Part shown: piece by piece, positions 43,723 through 53,476 of the stretch
Numbering within the stretch: the first letter of the stretch is position 1
How the letters are laid out: each line of letters starts with the position of its first letter
Source: Martelella lutilitoris
GTDB lineage: Bacteria; Pseudomonadota; Alphaproteobacteria; Rhizobiales; Rhizobiaceae
Direction of reading: 5' to 3'
Length of the DNA: 64,000 nucleotides
Assembly (NCBI RefSeq): GCF_016598595.1
Contig: NZ_CP066786.1
Span: forward strand, 395,501 to 459,500
Notes under the pieces: generated by a model
Database searches by the model: none
What the model was told of the DNA's origin: nothing
Seen by the model: only the letters and a program-made list of their open reading frames with translations
Made by a program: the position numbers and the translations under genes

Positions 43723-45414
43723 TCAGCCGAGCCGGCTGAGGCGCCAGCGGATATCGGGTCGTTCGCCGATCGTCCAGGCAATCACGATCTGGCGCGCGGC
43801 GGTTTTTCCCGCACTTGCGGCGAAAAACACGCCTTCCTCCAGAACCGGTGCGCAGCCGGGCGCCGAAAACAACCAGCTTTCATTGTCGGGCGCGGTCATG
43901 AAGACCGTGTCGTCGTCTTCCTGCATCGTCCAGATCGCGGGATGAAGATGGAAGCGGGCGATGGCGACGGTTGCGTCGTTATCCGCCGGCACGCTGCCGT
44001 CCTTCAGACGAAAGCCATCCGTGCCGGTGATCTCGGCGCCGTCCGGCGAAAGTGTGAGCGTGCGTTCCAGCAGCAGGCCGAAGCGCGCGAGATAGCCGTC
44101 GTGGCGCATGGCCAGGCGGTCATGGCCGTTTTCGTCCGTATCGCGCTCGTGCGTAACCTTCGTGATGCCGCCGGTGACAACGGGGCCGAGGAAGGAGGAG
44201 CGCGAGAAGCGCATCGCCGAGTGATCGTTGACGGTGACGGCGGAATGGGCGGCGGTCGTGCGCGCCATGCGGATCGTCGCCGCGTCGGCCTCAAGCGGCA
44301 CGCCGGTATTGACGATGAACCGGTTCTGCCCGGCCGACATCTCGAACGATAGCGCGCCCGCATGGGCGGTTTTTGACAGATGGACGGAAAACGGTCTGCC
44401 GGTGTCGGCGATCAGCGTCGTCCGGCCTGCCTGCAGCCGGTCGAAGCCCGAATGCGGCAGGGCCCTGAACACGGATCCGCCGGTCTCGTCATAGCGCAGC
44501 AGCGCGGAAAGCGCCGTGCCCGGCACCAGGCCCGTGCCGTTGAACAGGGCAAGATCGCCGTCGCGGTGGCGGAAGAAATTGACTGCCGCATAGGCGCGGT
44601 CAATGCTGGCGACGAGGCGCTTCGGCAGGGTCTGGTCGAGGTTGATATAGGTCTGGCGCAGCGGCAGAAGGCGGAGCAGCAGGCTCACCAGCGCGTCCGG
44701 ACTGCGGGAGATGTGACCGCCATCGGGCAGGATCTGCTTTTCCAACTCGTCATCGAGCCGGCGCGCTGCCTCACGCTTGCGGTGGTCGGAAAGATCGAGG
44801 CTGATGGCTGCCATGGCAAGGGCGATCGCGGTCTGCAGGCGCACCGCGTCGCGCGGCAGCGCCGCGTAGCGGCGTCTGAGAATGCGCTCGTGCCGGGCGA
44901 TCTGGTCGACGAAGCGGCGATAGAAACCGGTGTCCGCGCCCTTGAGGATCACGGTCGAGTGGCAGAGCCAGGCGTTCAGCCGCCGCACCGCGATCTCGGT
45001 CTGCCAGCCTGTGCCCCTTGCCGCGCGGTGGCGGCGCATAAAGCTCAGGACGGCGGCGCGCGCGAAGATGTTGGCGTCCTCGCCGCGCTGCGTGCGCAGA
45101 TGGCGGAGCCAGGAGAAGCCGGCAAGTTCCCGTTCGAAGGCAAGGCTCGGCATCTCGAACGAAAATAGCGGGCGACCGTTGGTCTCGAGCACCGCGCCGG
45201 CGAGCGCGAAACGGCCTTCCAGCAGATCTTCGCCCTCAAGCGGGTCGGCGATCCTGAGATCGGTCGGGGCGACGAGAAGCCTTGAAGCGCGGCGGCCGGA
45301 CAGGAAGCCCGGCAATGGCGGCGTCGCCGAGCGCAGCAGGCGACAGGCGCGCGCAAACGATTCCCGACAGTAGAGGAAGGCCGAACGCCAGATTTCCGGA
45401 ACCGGAAGGCTCAA
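43723..45414 (-). CDS. Heparinase II/III-family protein
   Basis: The 563-residue protein has the two-part plan of the family: an N-terminal alpha/alpha toroid (with [17 protein letters not shown] and RLNAWLCHS) and a C-terminal beta-sandwich with [22 protein letters not shown] and FIVNTGVP. The family cleaves uronic-acid-containing polysaccharides by beta-elimination. No signal peptide is apparent, so the protein may act in the cytosol or have another role in rhizobia, where this gene regularly accompanies rsmB and purH. Substrate unknown. Confidence 0.85.
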   Translation of the reverse strand: MSLPVPEIWRSAFLYCRESFARACRLLRSATPPLPGFLSGRRASRLLVAPTDLRIADPLEGEDLLEGRFALAGAVLETNGRPLFSFEMPSLAFERELAGFSWLRHLRTQRGEDANIFARAAVLSFMRRHRAARGTGWQTEIAVRRLNAWLCHSTVILKGADTGFYRRFVDQIARHERILRRRYAALPRDAVRLQTAIALAMAAISLDLSDHRKREAARRLDDELEKQILPDGGHISRSPDALVSLLLRLLPLRQTYINLDQTLPKRLVASIDRAYAAVNFFRHRDGDLALFNGTGLVPGTALSALLRYDETGGSVFRALPHSGFDRLQAGRTTLIADTGRPFSVHLSKTAHAGALSFEMSAGQNRFIVNTGVPLEADAATIRMARTTAAHSAVTVNDHSAMRFSRSSFLGPVVTGGITKVTHERDTDENGHDRLAMRHDGYLARFGLLLERTLTLSPDGAEITGTDGFRLKDGSVPADNDATVAIARFHLHPAIWTMQEDDDTVFMTAPDNESWLFSAPGCAPVLEEGVFFAASAGKTAARQIVIAWTIGERPDIRWRLSRLG

Positions 45415-45582
45415 AGGTGCACCCTGCCCGTTGTTTTGACCCGCGTTGATGCATTTCCGACCAAACTACCGGTCTAGCCGGATAGGCTGAATGCTTTGTT
45501 AACGCGTGAAGACATTGTTTTTATTAGCAGCCGGAATGCACGATTACGGCGTCTAGTTCAAGAACCTGGCATGAAATAGGTG

Positions 45583-46959
45583 TCAGCGCTTCCGGATTGC
45601 CGCAGCGTAGAAGCCGTCGAGGCCGGTGATGCCGCCGATGCTGTCGGCGGGCGTGGTGCGGATGGCGCCCTCGCGGTCAAGCAGATGGGCAAGCGGGCCG
45701 ATGGTCGCCGGCGCGAAATCCGTCCGCTCGATATCGTGCCGCTCGGCGAAGAGCCGTGCGACATTCTCCTCGCCCTCCAGAGGGTCGAGCGAGCAGTTGG
45801 AGAAGATCACGATGCCGCCCGGACGCACCATGGACAGGGCGCGCTCCAGCATCGCATATTGCACCTCCGCCAGCTTCCCGATGTCGGAGAAATCCTTGGT
45901 CCACAAGACGTCCGGGTGTCGCCGCACCGTGCCCGTGGAGGAACAGGGCGCATCGACGAGAGCGGCGTCGAAAAGCGTCTCGGGCGTATATTCCATCATG
46001 TCGGCGCAGACGGTTTCGGCCGTAAGCTGCAGCCGCGCGAGGTTCTGCTCAAGCCGTTTCAACCGGCTCTTCGAGCGCTCCAGCGCGGTGACCTCCGCGC
46101 CCTGGAGAACGAGTTGCGCCGTCTTGCCGCCGGGGGCGGCGCAAAGGTCGATCACGCGCTTGCCCGAAAGATCGCCGAAAAGCCGGGCCGGAATGGCGGC
46201 GGCGGCGTCCTGCACCCACCACTCCCCGGTATCGAAACCCTCCATGGCGGTCACCGCGCCGGACGGCTTGTCGAGGCGGATCGTCCCGGTTGACAGCACC
46301 GTGCCGCCAAGCTTCTCGGCCCAGCCCTTCGGGTCCGACTTCACCGAGATGTCGATGCTCGGCGGCGAAAGCTGCGCGCGTCCGATGGCGAATGCCTTCT
46401 CCGCGCCGTAGATCTCGACGAGCCGTTCTCGGAACCAGTCGGGGACCGGCGAGACGGCTTCGAGTTCAGCGAGCGTCTTGTCCTTGCGGCGCGAAAGTCG
46501 TCTCAAAACCGCATTGACGAGGCCGGCGAAGCGCCTGTTGCGCGGGTCGGCATTGGCCTGTTCCACGGCGATATCGACGGCGGAATGGTCGGGGATATCG
46601 AGATAGAGGATCTGTGCCGCCGCAATCGTCAGAACGTGCGCCAGCGCGCGTGCGCCCGAAGGCAGCGGCCGTTCGAGCAGGCGAGTGATCGCGGCATCGA
46701 GCATCGGCTTGTGGCGCAGCGACGTCAGCACGAGCGCCCGGCAGAGCGACTGGTCTGCAACAGAAAGGCCGCGATAGGCGCCGTTGCCGTGCTCGTTGTC
46801 GAGCATGCCGTCCAGCGGCGTTTTCCGGTCGACAACGGCGGCGAGGATTTTCGTGGCTGCCGCGCGCGGGGCATAACCCGGCTTCTTTTCCGGAGCGGGG
46901 GAGGCGGCGTCTTTCGGACGGGCCGTGTTCCGGCCCGGCCGTTTCACTTCATCATTCAA
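45583..46959 (-). CDS. rsmB: RsmB-family 16S rRNA (cytosine-5) methyltransferase
   Basis: The 458-residue protein has an N-terminal NusB-like RNA-binding domain (about 25-170) and a SAM-dependent Fmu/NOP2 methyltransferase domain. The latter shows [31 protein letters not shown] with one catalytic Cys, and [14 protein letters not shown] with the second. RsmB methylates C967 of 16S rRNA. Its start overlaps the htpX stop by 4 bp, so the two are translationally coupled. Confidence 0.93.
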   Translation of the reverse strand: MNDEVKRPGRNTARPKDAASPAPEKKPGYAPRAAATKILAAVVDRKTPLDGMLDNEHGNGAYRGLSVADQSLCRALVLTSLRHKPMLDAAITRLLERPLPSGARALAHVLTIAAAQILYLDIPDHSAVDIAVEQANADPRNRRFAGLVNAVLRRLSRRKDKTLAELEAVSPVPDWFRERLVEIYGAEKAFAIGRAQLSPPSIDISVKSDPKGWAEKLGGTVLSTGTIRLDKPSGAVTAMEGFDTGEWWVQDAAAAIPARLFGDLSGKRVIDLCAAPGGKTAQLVLQGAEVTALERSKSRLKRLEQNLARLQLTAETVCADMMEYTPETLFDAALVDAPCSSTGTVRRHPDVLWTKDFSDIGKLAEVQYAMLERALSMVRPGGIVIFSNCSLDPLEGEENVARLFAERHDIERTDFAPATIGPLAHLLDREGAIRTTPADSIGGITGLDGFYAAAIRKR

Positions 46960-47915
46960 TTCCAGGGACCTTTGATGGGCGGGTCGCCGCCGGTGTTGCG
47001 GCCGGTTTCGGGAACCGAGCGCGATCTGCGGGTCGCCTTAGCAGGCTCCGGGGCCGCCGTCGAGGTCCGGCCCATGCGGGCGGCCTGTTCGCGAAGCGCC
47101 GCTATGCGGTTTTCCGTGTTCGGGTGGGTGGAGAACAGGTTGTCCATGTTCTGCCCGGAGAGCGGATTGATGATGAACATGTGCGCCGTTGCCGGATTGC
47201 GCTCGGCCCGCTCGTTATGGATCACCTCGTTGCCGTGGGCGATCTTCTTCAGCGCCGAGGCGAGCCACAGCGGGTTGCCGCACACCTCGCCGCCACGCTT
47301 GTCGGCGGAATATTCCCGCGTGCGGCTGACGGCCATCTGCACCAGCGCCGCGGCCAGGGGCGCCACGATCATGGCGACCAGCACGCCGACGAACCCGAAG
47401 GGGTTGTTGTTGTCGCGCGAGCCGCCGAAGAAGAAGGCGAAATTGCCGAGCATGGAGATCGCGCCGGCGAGCGTCGCCGTGATCGTCATGGTCAGCGTAT
47501 CGCGATGCTGCACATGGGCGAGCTCATGGGCCATGACGCCGGCCAGTTCCTCGCGCGAGAGCATCTTGAGGATGCCGGTCGAGGCGGCGACGGCGGCGTT
47601 TTGCGGGTTGCGGCCCGTGGCAAAGGCATTGGGCTGCGGGTTGTCGTAGAGATAGACCTTTGGCATGGGCAGGCCGGCGCGCTCAGAGAGCTCGCGCACG
47701 AGATTGTAATATTCCGGCGCGGTCGAAGCGTCGACTTCCCGCGCGCCATACATGCGCAGCACCATCTTGTCCGAATTCCAGTAGGAAAACATGTTCATGC
47801 CGGCCGCGATCATCAGCGCGATCATCATGCCGCCGCGGCCGCCGATCATGAAGCCGATCGCCATGAACAGCGCCGTCATGAAGGCTATCAGCATGGCAGT
47901 GCGAACGAGGTTCAT
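46956..47915 (-). CDS. htpX: M48 membrane zinc protease HtpX
   Basis: The 319-residue inner-membrane protease takes part in membrane protein quality control. Two N-terminal helices (about 5-45), the site [10 protein letters not shown] (His130, Glu131, His134), a second pair of helices around 145-190 and the third zinc ligand region [11 protein letters not shown] are visible. It ends in a basic, low-complexity tail ([10 protein letters not shown]). It is the upstream partner of rsmB. Confidence 0.95.
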   Translation of the reverse strand: MNLVRTAMLIAFMTALFMAIGFMIGGRGGMMIALMIAAGMNMFSYWNSDKMVLRMYGAREVDASTAPEYYNLVRELSERAGLPMPKVYLYDNPQPNAFATGRNPQNAAVAASTGILKMLSREELAGVMAHELAHVQHRDTLTMTITATLAGAISMLGNFAFFFGGSRDNNNPFGFVGVLVAMIVAPLAAALVQMAVSRTREYSADKRGGEVCGNPLWLASALKKIAHGNEVIHNERAERNPATAHMFIINPLSGQNMDNLFSTHPNTENRIAALREQAARMGRTSTAAPEPAKATRRSRSVPETGRNTGGDPPIKGPWN

Positions 47916-48057
47916 TTCTCTGTCTCCGGGAGCGAAGGGACCTTAAACTTTCCGCAAAGTCCGCTTATATGCAGGACTGGACAATAGATGGGGCAGGTTT
48001 GATTGCATATCAATATTGCGCCGCATCCGTTTGCAGGCATGGCAGGAAGAATGTGAC

Positions 48058-48360
48058 ATGAGCCACGACGACAAGACCGGAAAGACCCAAGCCAAAGCAG
48101 AAACCCGCGGCGAGGCAGCGCCCTCTGCGGCGGAACTGGCGGCGCTTACGGCGGGTTCTGAGTTGCCGGCCGTCGATCCAGAGGAAAAGCGCCGCGCCAA
48201 TCTGCCGGAGGCGGCGAAGCGGGCGCTGGCCGAGGCGGAGGAGCGTCGCCGCGCCGCCTCTTCAGAAGCGCGTCCGGCAAAGGAACATGGCGGGCGCGGC
48301 GGCCTCGATCCGGCCCGCTACGGCGACTGGGAAATCAAGGGTCGCGCGATCGACTTCTGA
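48058..48360 (+). CDS. DUF1674 protein, succinate dehydrogenase assembly factor 4-like
   Basis: The 100-residue protein is Ala/Glu-rich at the N-terminus and ends with GGLDPARYGDWEIKGRAIDF, the hallmark of DUF1674/SDHAF4. In mitochondria SDHAF4 binds flavinated SdhA before SDH assembly; the same is presumed here. ATG 48058 is preferred to an earlier in-frame ATG at 48016, which would add a non-conserved arm. It is divergent from htpX. Confidence 0.88.
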   Translation: MSHDDKTGKTQAKAETRGEAAPSAAELAALTAGSELPAVDPEEKRRANLPEAAKRALAEAEERRRAASSEARPAKEHGGRGGLDPARYGDWEIKGRAIDF

Positions 48361-48394
48361 TGTAGGTGGTAATTCCTATTGCCATCCTCTGTAT

Positions 48395-48412
48395 AAAGGA
48401 ATAAATTCCTTT
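48395..48412 (+). promoter_or_regulatory. Hairpin at the translation start of the nuclease gene
   Basis: AAAGGAAT-AA-ATTCCTTT forms a perfect 8-bp stem ending two bases before the ATG at 48415. The AAGGA in its left arm is the only Shine-Dalgarno-like sequence, so folding could hide it. Alternatively it is a DNA operator. Confidence 0.45.
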
Positions 48413-48414
48413 TT

Positions 48415-48873
48415 ATGAATCATTCTGTACGCTCACTCCTGACGGCGGTCCTTGTCGCCTGCCTGATCGCGCCTGCCGCTGGCCGCGCGGGGGACATTTA
48501 TGCCGGGCCGGTGCGGGCCGAGATCGTGCGCGTCATCGACGGGGACACGATCGTGGTCGAGGCGCGACCCTGGCCCGGGCAGATCGTGGAAACCTCGGTG
48601 AGGATCCGCGGCGTGGACACGCCGGAGCTCAGGTCGTCCTGCGCGGCCGAACGTCAGGCGGCATCAATCGCCAAGGATTATGTCATTTCGCTTCTTCGTG
48701 CAGGCGAGACCGTCCAGCTTCGACAGATAGCGGGCGACAAGTATTTCGGCCGCGTGGTCGCCGACGTGGCCCTGCCGGATGACCGCGACCTTTCCAGCCT
48801 GCTTCTCGAAGGCGGTTTTGCCGTTTCCTACGATGGCGGACGCAAGCCGGACTTCCTCTGCCCCTCGTCCTGA
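48415..48873 (+). CDS. Secreted thermonuclease-family (SNase-like) protein
   Basis: The 152-residue protein has a signal peptide (LLTAVLVACLIAPAAGRAG) and a staphylococcal-nuclease OB-fold. Key segments are RVIDGDTIVVE, SVRIRGVDTPELRS with the catalytic Arg, and DKYFGRVVADV. The usual catalytic Glu of the xExxR pair is not obvious, so activity is not assured. The bases before its start are AT-rich and contain a hairpin. Confidence 0.85.
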   Translation: MNHSVRSLLTAVLVACLIAPAAGRAGDIYAGPVRAEIVRVIDGDTIVVEARPWPGQIVETSVRIRGVDTPELRSSCAAERQAASIAKDYVISLLRAGETVQLRQIAGDKYFGRVVADVALPDDRDLSSLLLEGGFAVSYDGGRKPDFLCPSS

Positions 48874-48922
48874 GACCGAAGCTGGCGTAAAACCGGGTTT
48901 TCAGATGCCTCCCGGAGTTCTC

Positions 48923-49558
48923 ATGACCCAATCCTTTGCCCCTGTCGTTACCGAGCAGACCCACGCCGTTTCGGTGTCAGGCTTTACTGTCACGCTGCCG
49001 CTTGTTGCGATCAAGCCGGACCTTGCCATATCGCTGATGATGGTGATCGACCTTGGCGTCCGATTTGGCGAACATTGCGGCAAGAAGCTTGCGGCGCAAC
49101 TATCGCCGATGGAACCCGATATCGTCGTCGGCGCGGCAACGCTCGGCATTCCGGTCGCCATCGAGGTGACCCGCGCGCTCGGGCTCGATCGCTATGTCAT
49201 CCTGCAGAAATCGCCCAAGGTGCATCTGGGGTCCGCGCTCGAGCAGAAGATCACCTCGATCACGTCAAAGGGTGAGCAGCGCCTGCTTCTCGATGACCGC
49301 GCCGTACCGTTGCTCAAGGGCAAGCGGGTTGTGGTTGTCGATGATGTGGTCGCCTCCGGCTCGAGCCTGAAGGGTTCGGTCGAACTGGTGCGCAAGGCCG
49401 GCGGAGACGTCGTCGGGCTCGGCGTGATCCTGACGGAGGCGCGGGAGTGGGAGGGTGTGTTGGGACCCGACGCGGCCCTGGTGCGCGGCCTTGCCCATAT
49501 TCCGCAATTCAAACCGGGCGACAACGGCCGCTGGGTCGCGCGGCCGGAGACCCTTTAG
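48923..49558 (+). CDS. Purine phosphoribosyltransferase-like protein
   Basis: The 211-residue protein is a type I PRTase. The PRPP motif VVVVDDVVASGSSLKG is complete, and GAATLGIPVAIEVTRALG forms the pyrophosphate loop region. It resembles adenine/xanthine phosphoribosyltransferases, but substrate and role are open; some relatives are regulators. ATG 48923 has GGAG five bases upstream. Confidence 0.85.
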   Translation: MTQSFAPVVTEQTHAVSVSGFTVTLPLVAIKPDLAISLMMVIDLGVRFGEHCGKKLAAQLSPMEPDIVVGAATLGIPVAIEVTRALGLDRYVILQKSPKVHLGSALEQKITSITSKGEQRLLLDDRAVPLLKGKRVVVVDDVVASGSSLKGSVELVRKAGGDVVGLGVILTEAREWEGVLGPDAALVRGLAHIPQFKPGDNGRWVARPETL

Positions 49559-49563
49559 GCCGA

Positions 49564-49592
49564 TAAAAAAAGCCGCGCCGTTTCCGGCGCGG
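49564..49592 (-). terminator. Rho-independent terminator of the TRAP operon
   Basis: Read on the minus strand, CCGCGCCG and CGGCGCGG pair across a GAAA loop and are followed by seven T. It lies 30 bases beyond the dctM stop. The hairpin may also serve the convergent PRTase gene, which ends at 49558. Confidence 0.85.
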
Positions 49593-49621
49593 TCAGCGGT
49601 CTTCCTCAAGGGCGGATGAGG

Positions 49622-50905
49622 CTATCCGCCATACATGAGGTTCGGGAGGAACAGGACGATCCCCGGCACGAACAGCAGCAGGCAGATGAGCGCGAAGACG
49701 GCGGCGATGAAGGGGAGCGATTCCCTCACATATTCCTCCACCTTGGTGTCGAGCAGGCTGCAGACCGTGAACATCGCCACGCCGACCGGCGGCGTCATCG
49801 AGCCGAAGGTGACGATGGTCATCATCAGGATGCCGAAATGGACCGGATCGACGCCTGCCTTGACGACCACGGGCACGAGGATCGGCGTCAGCAGCAGCAC
49901 CAGGATCGTGCTTTCGAAGAACAGGCCGGCAATGAACAGGCCGATCAGAATGACGGCGACGATCAGCACCGGATTGGCGAGGCTTTCCAGCATGAAGCCG
50001 GCAACCGACTGCGGCACCTGCAGGAAGATGATGGCAAAGCCGACCATGCCCGACATCAGGATGATCAGCATGATCAGGCCGATGTCCGAGATGGCGTGAC
50101 CGAAGGCGCGCTTGATCGCCTCGAAGGTCATCACCCGGTGGGCGAAGACGCCGATCAGGATCGCGTAAACCACGGCAAAGGCGCCGACTTCCGACGGCGT
50201 GAACAGCCCGCCGCGGATCGAGCCGATCAGGAGCACGGGAAAGAGCAGCGCCCATTTGGCGCCCCATGCCGCGGCGCCCAGTTCGCGCGCGGTCGGCTTG
50301 CGCATTTCCTTCATGACATAACCGCGCTTGCGGGCAACAAGCCAGGCGGCGACCATCAGGAAGGTCATCATCAGGATGCCGGGAACGATGCCGGCCATGA
50401 ACAGGCGGCCGATCGAGACCTGGCCGACATAACCGTAGAGGATGAGGCCGATCGACGGCGGAATGGTCGAGGTGATCAGCGAGGAGATCGCGATGACGGC
50501 GGAGGAGTAGCCCTTGGAATAGCCGTTCGAGATCATCTGCGGGCCGAGCACGCGCGCTTCCATGGCCGCATCGGCGACCGCGGAGCCGGACACGCCGCCC
50601 ATCAGGGTGGAAAGGATGATCGAGACCTGGGCGAGGCCGCCCGCCATCCAGCCGACGGCGACCTTGGAGAAGGTGAACAGCCGGTCGGTGATGCCGCTCT
50701 CGTTCATCAGGTGGCCGGCAAGCACGAAGAAGGGCACCGCCAGAAGCGGAAAGCTCTGGGAAACGGTGGCGATCTTCTGCACGCCGATCGACACCGGCAT
50801 GATGTCGGAGGTCAGGAAGAAGGTGAAGCCCGAAATGCCGATGGCGAAGGCAATGGGCGCGCCAAGCAGCATCAGCGCAAAGAAGACAATACCGATAAGG
50901 GCCAT
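49622..50905 (-). CDS. dctM: TRAP transporter large permease subunit (DctM type)
   Basis: The 427-residue inner-membrane protein has about 12 hydrophobic helices with typical DctM stretches: LMGGVSGSAVADAAM, SSLITSTIPPSIGLILYGYVG, VGAFAVVYA and GSMTPPVGVAMFTVCSL. It carries solute across the membrane using a Na+ gradient. ATG 50905 gives the normal N-terminus (MALIGIVFFALMLLGAPIAFA); the frame is open further upstream. It lies 5 bases after dctQ. Confidence 0.94.
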   Translation of the reverse strand: MALIGIVFFALMLLGAPIAFAIGISGFTFFLTSDIMPVSIGVQKIATVSQSFPLLAVPFFVLAGHLMNESGITDRLFTFSKVAVGWMAGGLAQVSIILSTLMGGVSGSAVADAAMEARVLGPQMISNGYSKGYSSAVIAISSLITSTIPPSIGLILYGYVGQVSIGRLFMAGIVPGILMMTFLMVAAWLVARKRGYVMKEMRKPTARELGAAAWGAKWALLFPVLLIGSIRGGLFTPSEVGAFAVVYAILIGVFAHRVMTFEAIKRAFGHAISDIGLIMLIILMSGMVGFAIIFLQVPQSVAGFMLESLANPVLIVAVILIGLFIAGLFFESTILVLLLTPILVPVVVKAGVDPVHFGILMMTIVTFGSMTPPVGVAMFTVCSLLDTKVEEYVRESLPFIAAVFALICLLLFVPGIVLFLPNLMYGG

Positions 50906-50910
50906 GGTGG

Positions 50911-51438
50911 TTACTCCGCCGCGCCGGTTTCGATGACCGCTTCTTCCTCGGCGGCGGTCCGGGTGAAGACGAGCATTCGCTCGCCCTTCGCGCTTCGCCA
51001 TGCCTGGACCAGATTGCCGATGATCGAGATCGTCAGCATGACGCAGCCGGCGGGAACGGCGATCGTGACCCAGGCATAGGAAAGACCCGAATCGCCGAAC
51101 TGGCGTTCCTTGTTGAGCATGGTCAGATCATAGCCCTCGACCGCCAGAAGCAGCAGAAAGGAGACAAAAAGGACTGAAAGGGCAGTTTCAAGCGCGAGCC
51201 GGTAGCGATAGGGGAAGGGGCGGACGAGATAGTCCACGCCGAGATGCCCGCGTTCGCGCATGGCGCGGGTTGCGCCGATGAAGCACAGCCAGATGAACAG
51301 AAGCTGCGCCAGGTCGACCGACCAGATCAGCGGATGGCCGAAGAAGCGCATGGTCGCGGCGATGAACACCAGAAATGTGATCACAGCGAGCAGGATCGCG
51401 CCGGCGACGAATTCGATTTTTGCGAGGAAACCGGGCAT
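50911..51438 (-). CDS. dctQ: TRAP transporter small permease subunit (DctQ type)
   Basis: The 175-residue protein has four hydrophobic helices, as usual for DctQ, with FGHPLIWSVDLAQLLFIWLCFIG and ERGHLGVDYL. The start at 51438 has GGAGGGG upstream at good spacing; the longer open frame has a non-membrane, basic extension and is rejected. It pairs with dctM and with the binding protein upstream. Confidence 0.92.
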   Translation of the reverse strand: MPGFLAKIEFVAGAILLAVITFLVFIAATMRFFGHPLIWSVDLAQLLFIWLCFIGATRAMRERGHLGVDYLVRPFPYRYRLALETALSVLFVSFLLLLAVEGYDLTMLNKERQFGDSGLSYAWVTIAVPAGCVMLTISIIGNLVQAWRSAKGERMLVFTRTAAEEEAVIETGAAE

Positions 51439-51617
51439 GGTGGCCCCTCCAGTCAGGGTTGGGAGCATTGAGGCTTTGATCCGCCCTGAATGCTCGCGCG
51501 CGGTTGTTTTGCTTGTTTTGCGAGCGCTGCCGTCTTTGCGGCGTGCGCCGGCATTTTCCGGGCGGACGGATCGCGGCATGCCGCGATCCGTCATCGGCGA
51601 GTTGGCCTTGAGGCCTT

Positions 51618-52601
51618 CTACTGCGCGGCGATGGCCTGAAGCTGGTCGCGCAGATCGCCATAACCGAGGTCGTCATAGACGACGGCGGTGGCTTCCTTGA
51701 ACGGCGCGACGTCGATTTCCTCGACAGCGACGCCATTGTCGATCAGCTGCTGCTGCAGGCTCGCCAGTGCGTCCTGCGTGCCGTAGGAGGCGATGTCGCC
51801 GGCCTTCAGCGCTTCCTCATGCAGGACCGTCTGCAGGTTTTCCGGCAGCGAATCGACCCAGGCGGCGGACGTAATCAGACCGGTGATCAGGTTGATATGG
51901 CCGGTGAGCGTGATGTTGGTGATCACCTCGTCGAGCTTGGCGCCGACAACGGCGGGAAGCTGGGCTTCTGCGCCGTCGATGACGTTGGAGGAGATCGCCG
52001 AATAGACCTCGCCCCAGGGCATCGGGGTCGGCGTCGCGCCCATGGCCTCGATCGTTCCGGTCCAGACCGGCGCGCCGGGGGTGCGCATGCGCACGCCGGA
52101 AAGGTCATCCGGCCCGTTGATCGGCTTCTTGGTCAGAAGGTGACGCTCACCCTGCCACCAGTTGAAGCTCAGGACATCGAGGCCGGCATCGTTATGGAGC
52201 TTTTCGGCCCAGCCGTCGAACATGTCCGAGGTGACGACCTTGCGGATGCCCTCATAGCCATTGGCGAGATACGGCGCGCCAAGGACGCCGAACTCGTTGA
52301 CGAAGACGGCGAGGCGACCGCCATCGACGACGACGGCGACTGGCGCGCCGGCGCGGGCCTGTTCGAGCACGTCCTCATCGGGGCCGAGCTGCGAGTTCGG
52401 GAACAGGCGGACTTCAAGCGCGCCGTCGGAGGCTTCGGCGACATTGTCGCGGAAAGCTTCAAGGCCCTTGTAGAGCGGATCGTTGGTGGCGAGCGCCGTA
52501 TTGACGTTCAGTGTGTAATCGGCGGCAAGGGCCGATCCGGCGAGAAGGCTTGCGGCGAGACCCGCAAGCGCGATGCTGCCCAGTTTGGAAAAATGCGTCA
52601 T
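51618..52601 (-). CDS. dctP: TRAP transporter substrate-binding protein (DctP family)
   Basis: The 327-residue periplasmic protein has a signal peptide (GSIALAGLAASLLAGSALA) and the DctP/TAXI-unlike fold. The conserved carboxylate-clamp region is GVRMRTPGAPVWTGTIEAMGATPTPMPW, where the Arg binds the substrate's acid group. The neighbourhood (uxuA, GntR) suggests hexuronates or aldonic acids such as glucuronate or mannonate as ligand. Confidence 0.92.
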   Translation of the reverse strand: MTHFSKLGSIALAGLAASLLAGSALAADYTLNVNTALATNDPLYKGLEAFRDNVAEASDGALEVRLFPNSQLGPDEDVLEQARAGAPVAVVVDGGRLAVFVNEFGVLGAPYLANGYEGIRKVVTSDMFDGWAEKLHNDAGLDVLSFNWWQGERHLLTKKPINGPDDLSGVRMRTPGAPVWTGTIEAMGATPTPMPWGEVYSAISSNVIDGAEAQLPAVVGAKLDEVITNITLTGHINLITGLITSAAWVDSLPENLQTVLHEEALKAGDIASYGTQDALASLQQQLIDNGVAVEEIDVAPFKEATAVVYDDLGYGDLRDQLQAIAAQ

Positions 52602-52637
52602 GTCGTCCTCCCAATCAGACGTTCAAGGGTTTGGGGC

Positions 52638-53333
52638 CTAACGCCCCGGTGGGTCGAAAAACTCAGGCTTTTCTTCGAAGATTTCCGGAAGATCGCTGAG
52701 GATCTCCCTGAGGTGGCCGCGAACGGCGCGTTCGGCGGCCTTAGGATCGCCGGCGCCGATGGCGTCGACAATGGCTGTGTGCTGGGCGGTCAGCTTGACC
52801 ATGGGGAAGCGCAGAAGGCTCAGGTAGCGAACCCGGTCCATCTGCACTTTCAGCCCCTCGATAAGCGCCCAGGCCCTTGCCTTGCCGGCGGCATCGGCAA
52901 GGGTCTTGTGAAACAGCTCGTCGAGCGTGATGAAGCGGTCGGCATCCGTGGTCGCCGCCTCTCTCTGCTCCTGAAGCTGCAATCTCAGTTCCTCGACGAG
53001 CCCGGCATCGGGCTTTTCGGCGAGGAGTTTGACGATGTCTGCCTCGATCGCCTCGCGCACGAAGCGGGCGTCCATTACCGCCGCCTGCGAAATGCGGCGC
53101 ACGAAGGTGCCGCGCTGCGGACGGATTTCCAGCAGGCCTTCCTCGGAGAGCTTGATGAACGCCTCGCGCACCGGCTGGCGGCTGACAGCAAAGCGGGCCG
53201 CCAGTTCCGATTCCGAAAGGCGCGAGCCCGGAGGCAACTCATTGTGGATGATCAGCTCACGCAAAATGCCGTGCAGTTGCGACCCGACTGGTGCGCCCGG
53301 TGCAATCTTTGTGGCGATTGTTTCTGGCAGCAT
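52638..53333 (-). CDS. GntR-family (FCD) regulator of the hexuronate module
   Basis: The 231-residue protein has a winged-helix start (SRLSESELAARFAVSRQPVREAFIKLSEEGLLEI) and an FCD sensory domain with the metal/acid-binding His residues (ELFHKTLAD, HTAIVDAI, HLREIL). ATG 53333 with GGGAGGG is chosen over an upstream ATG. It lies between dctP and the divergent uxuA, so it is the probable repressor of both. The spacer contains a widely spaced GCACCA/TGGTGC inverted repeat (53361-53400) and a direct repeat of AGTATGG, candidate operators of low certainty. Confidence 0.88.
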   Translation of the reverse strand: MLPETIATKIAPGAPVGSQLHGILRELIIHNELPPGSRLSESELAARFAVSRQPVREAFIKLSEEGLLEIRPQRGTFVRRISQAAVMDARFVREAIEADIVKLLAEKPDAGLVEELRLQLQEQREAATTDADRFITLDELFHKTLADAAGKARAWALIEGLKVQMDRVRYLSLLRFPMVKLTAQHTAIVDAIGAGDPKAAERAVRGHLREILSDLPEIFEEKPEFFDPPGR

Positions 53334-53476
53334 GGCTTGCCCTCCCGATGTTTTTATCGTGCACCATACTTCCATACTAGTCAACACTTTGTTTTGGTGC
53401 TAGTGATCTCTTTCAGACGGACGGGCCTTTTCGTTTAGGTTCGTTCCAGGTAACGAATTCGCTCAGGGAGAGAACA

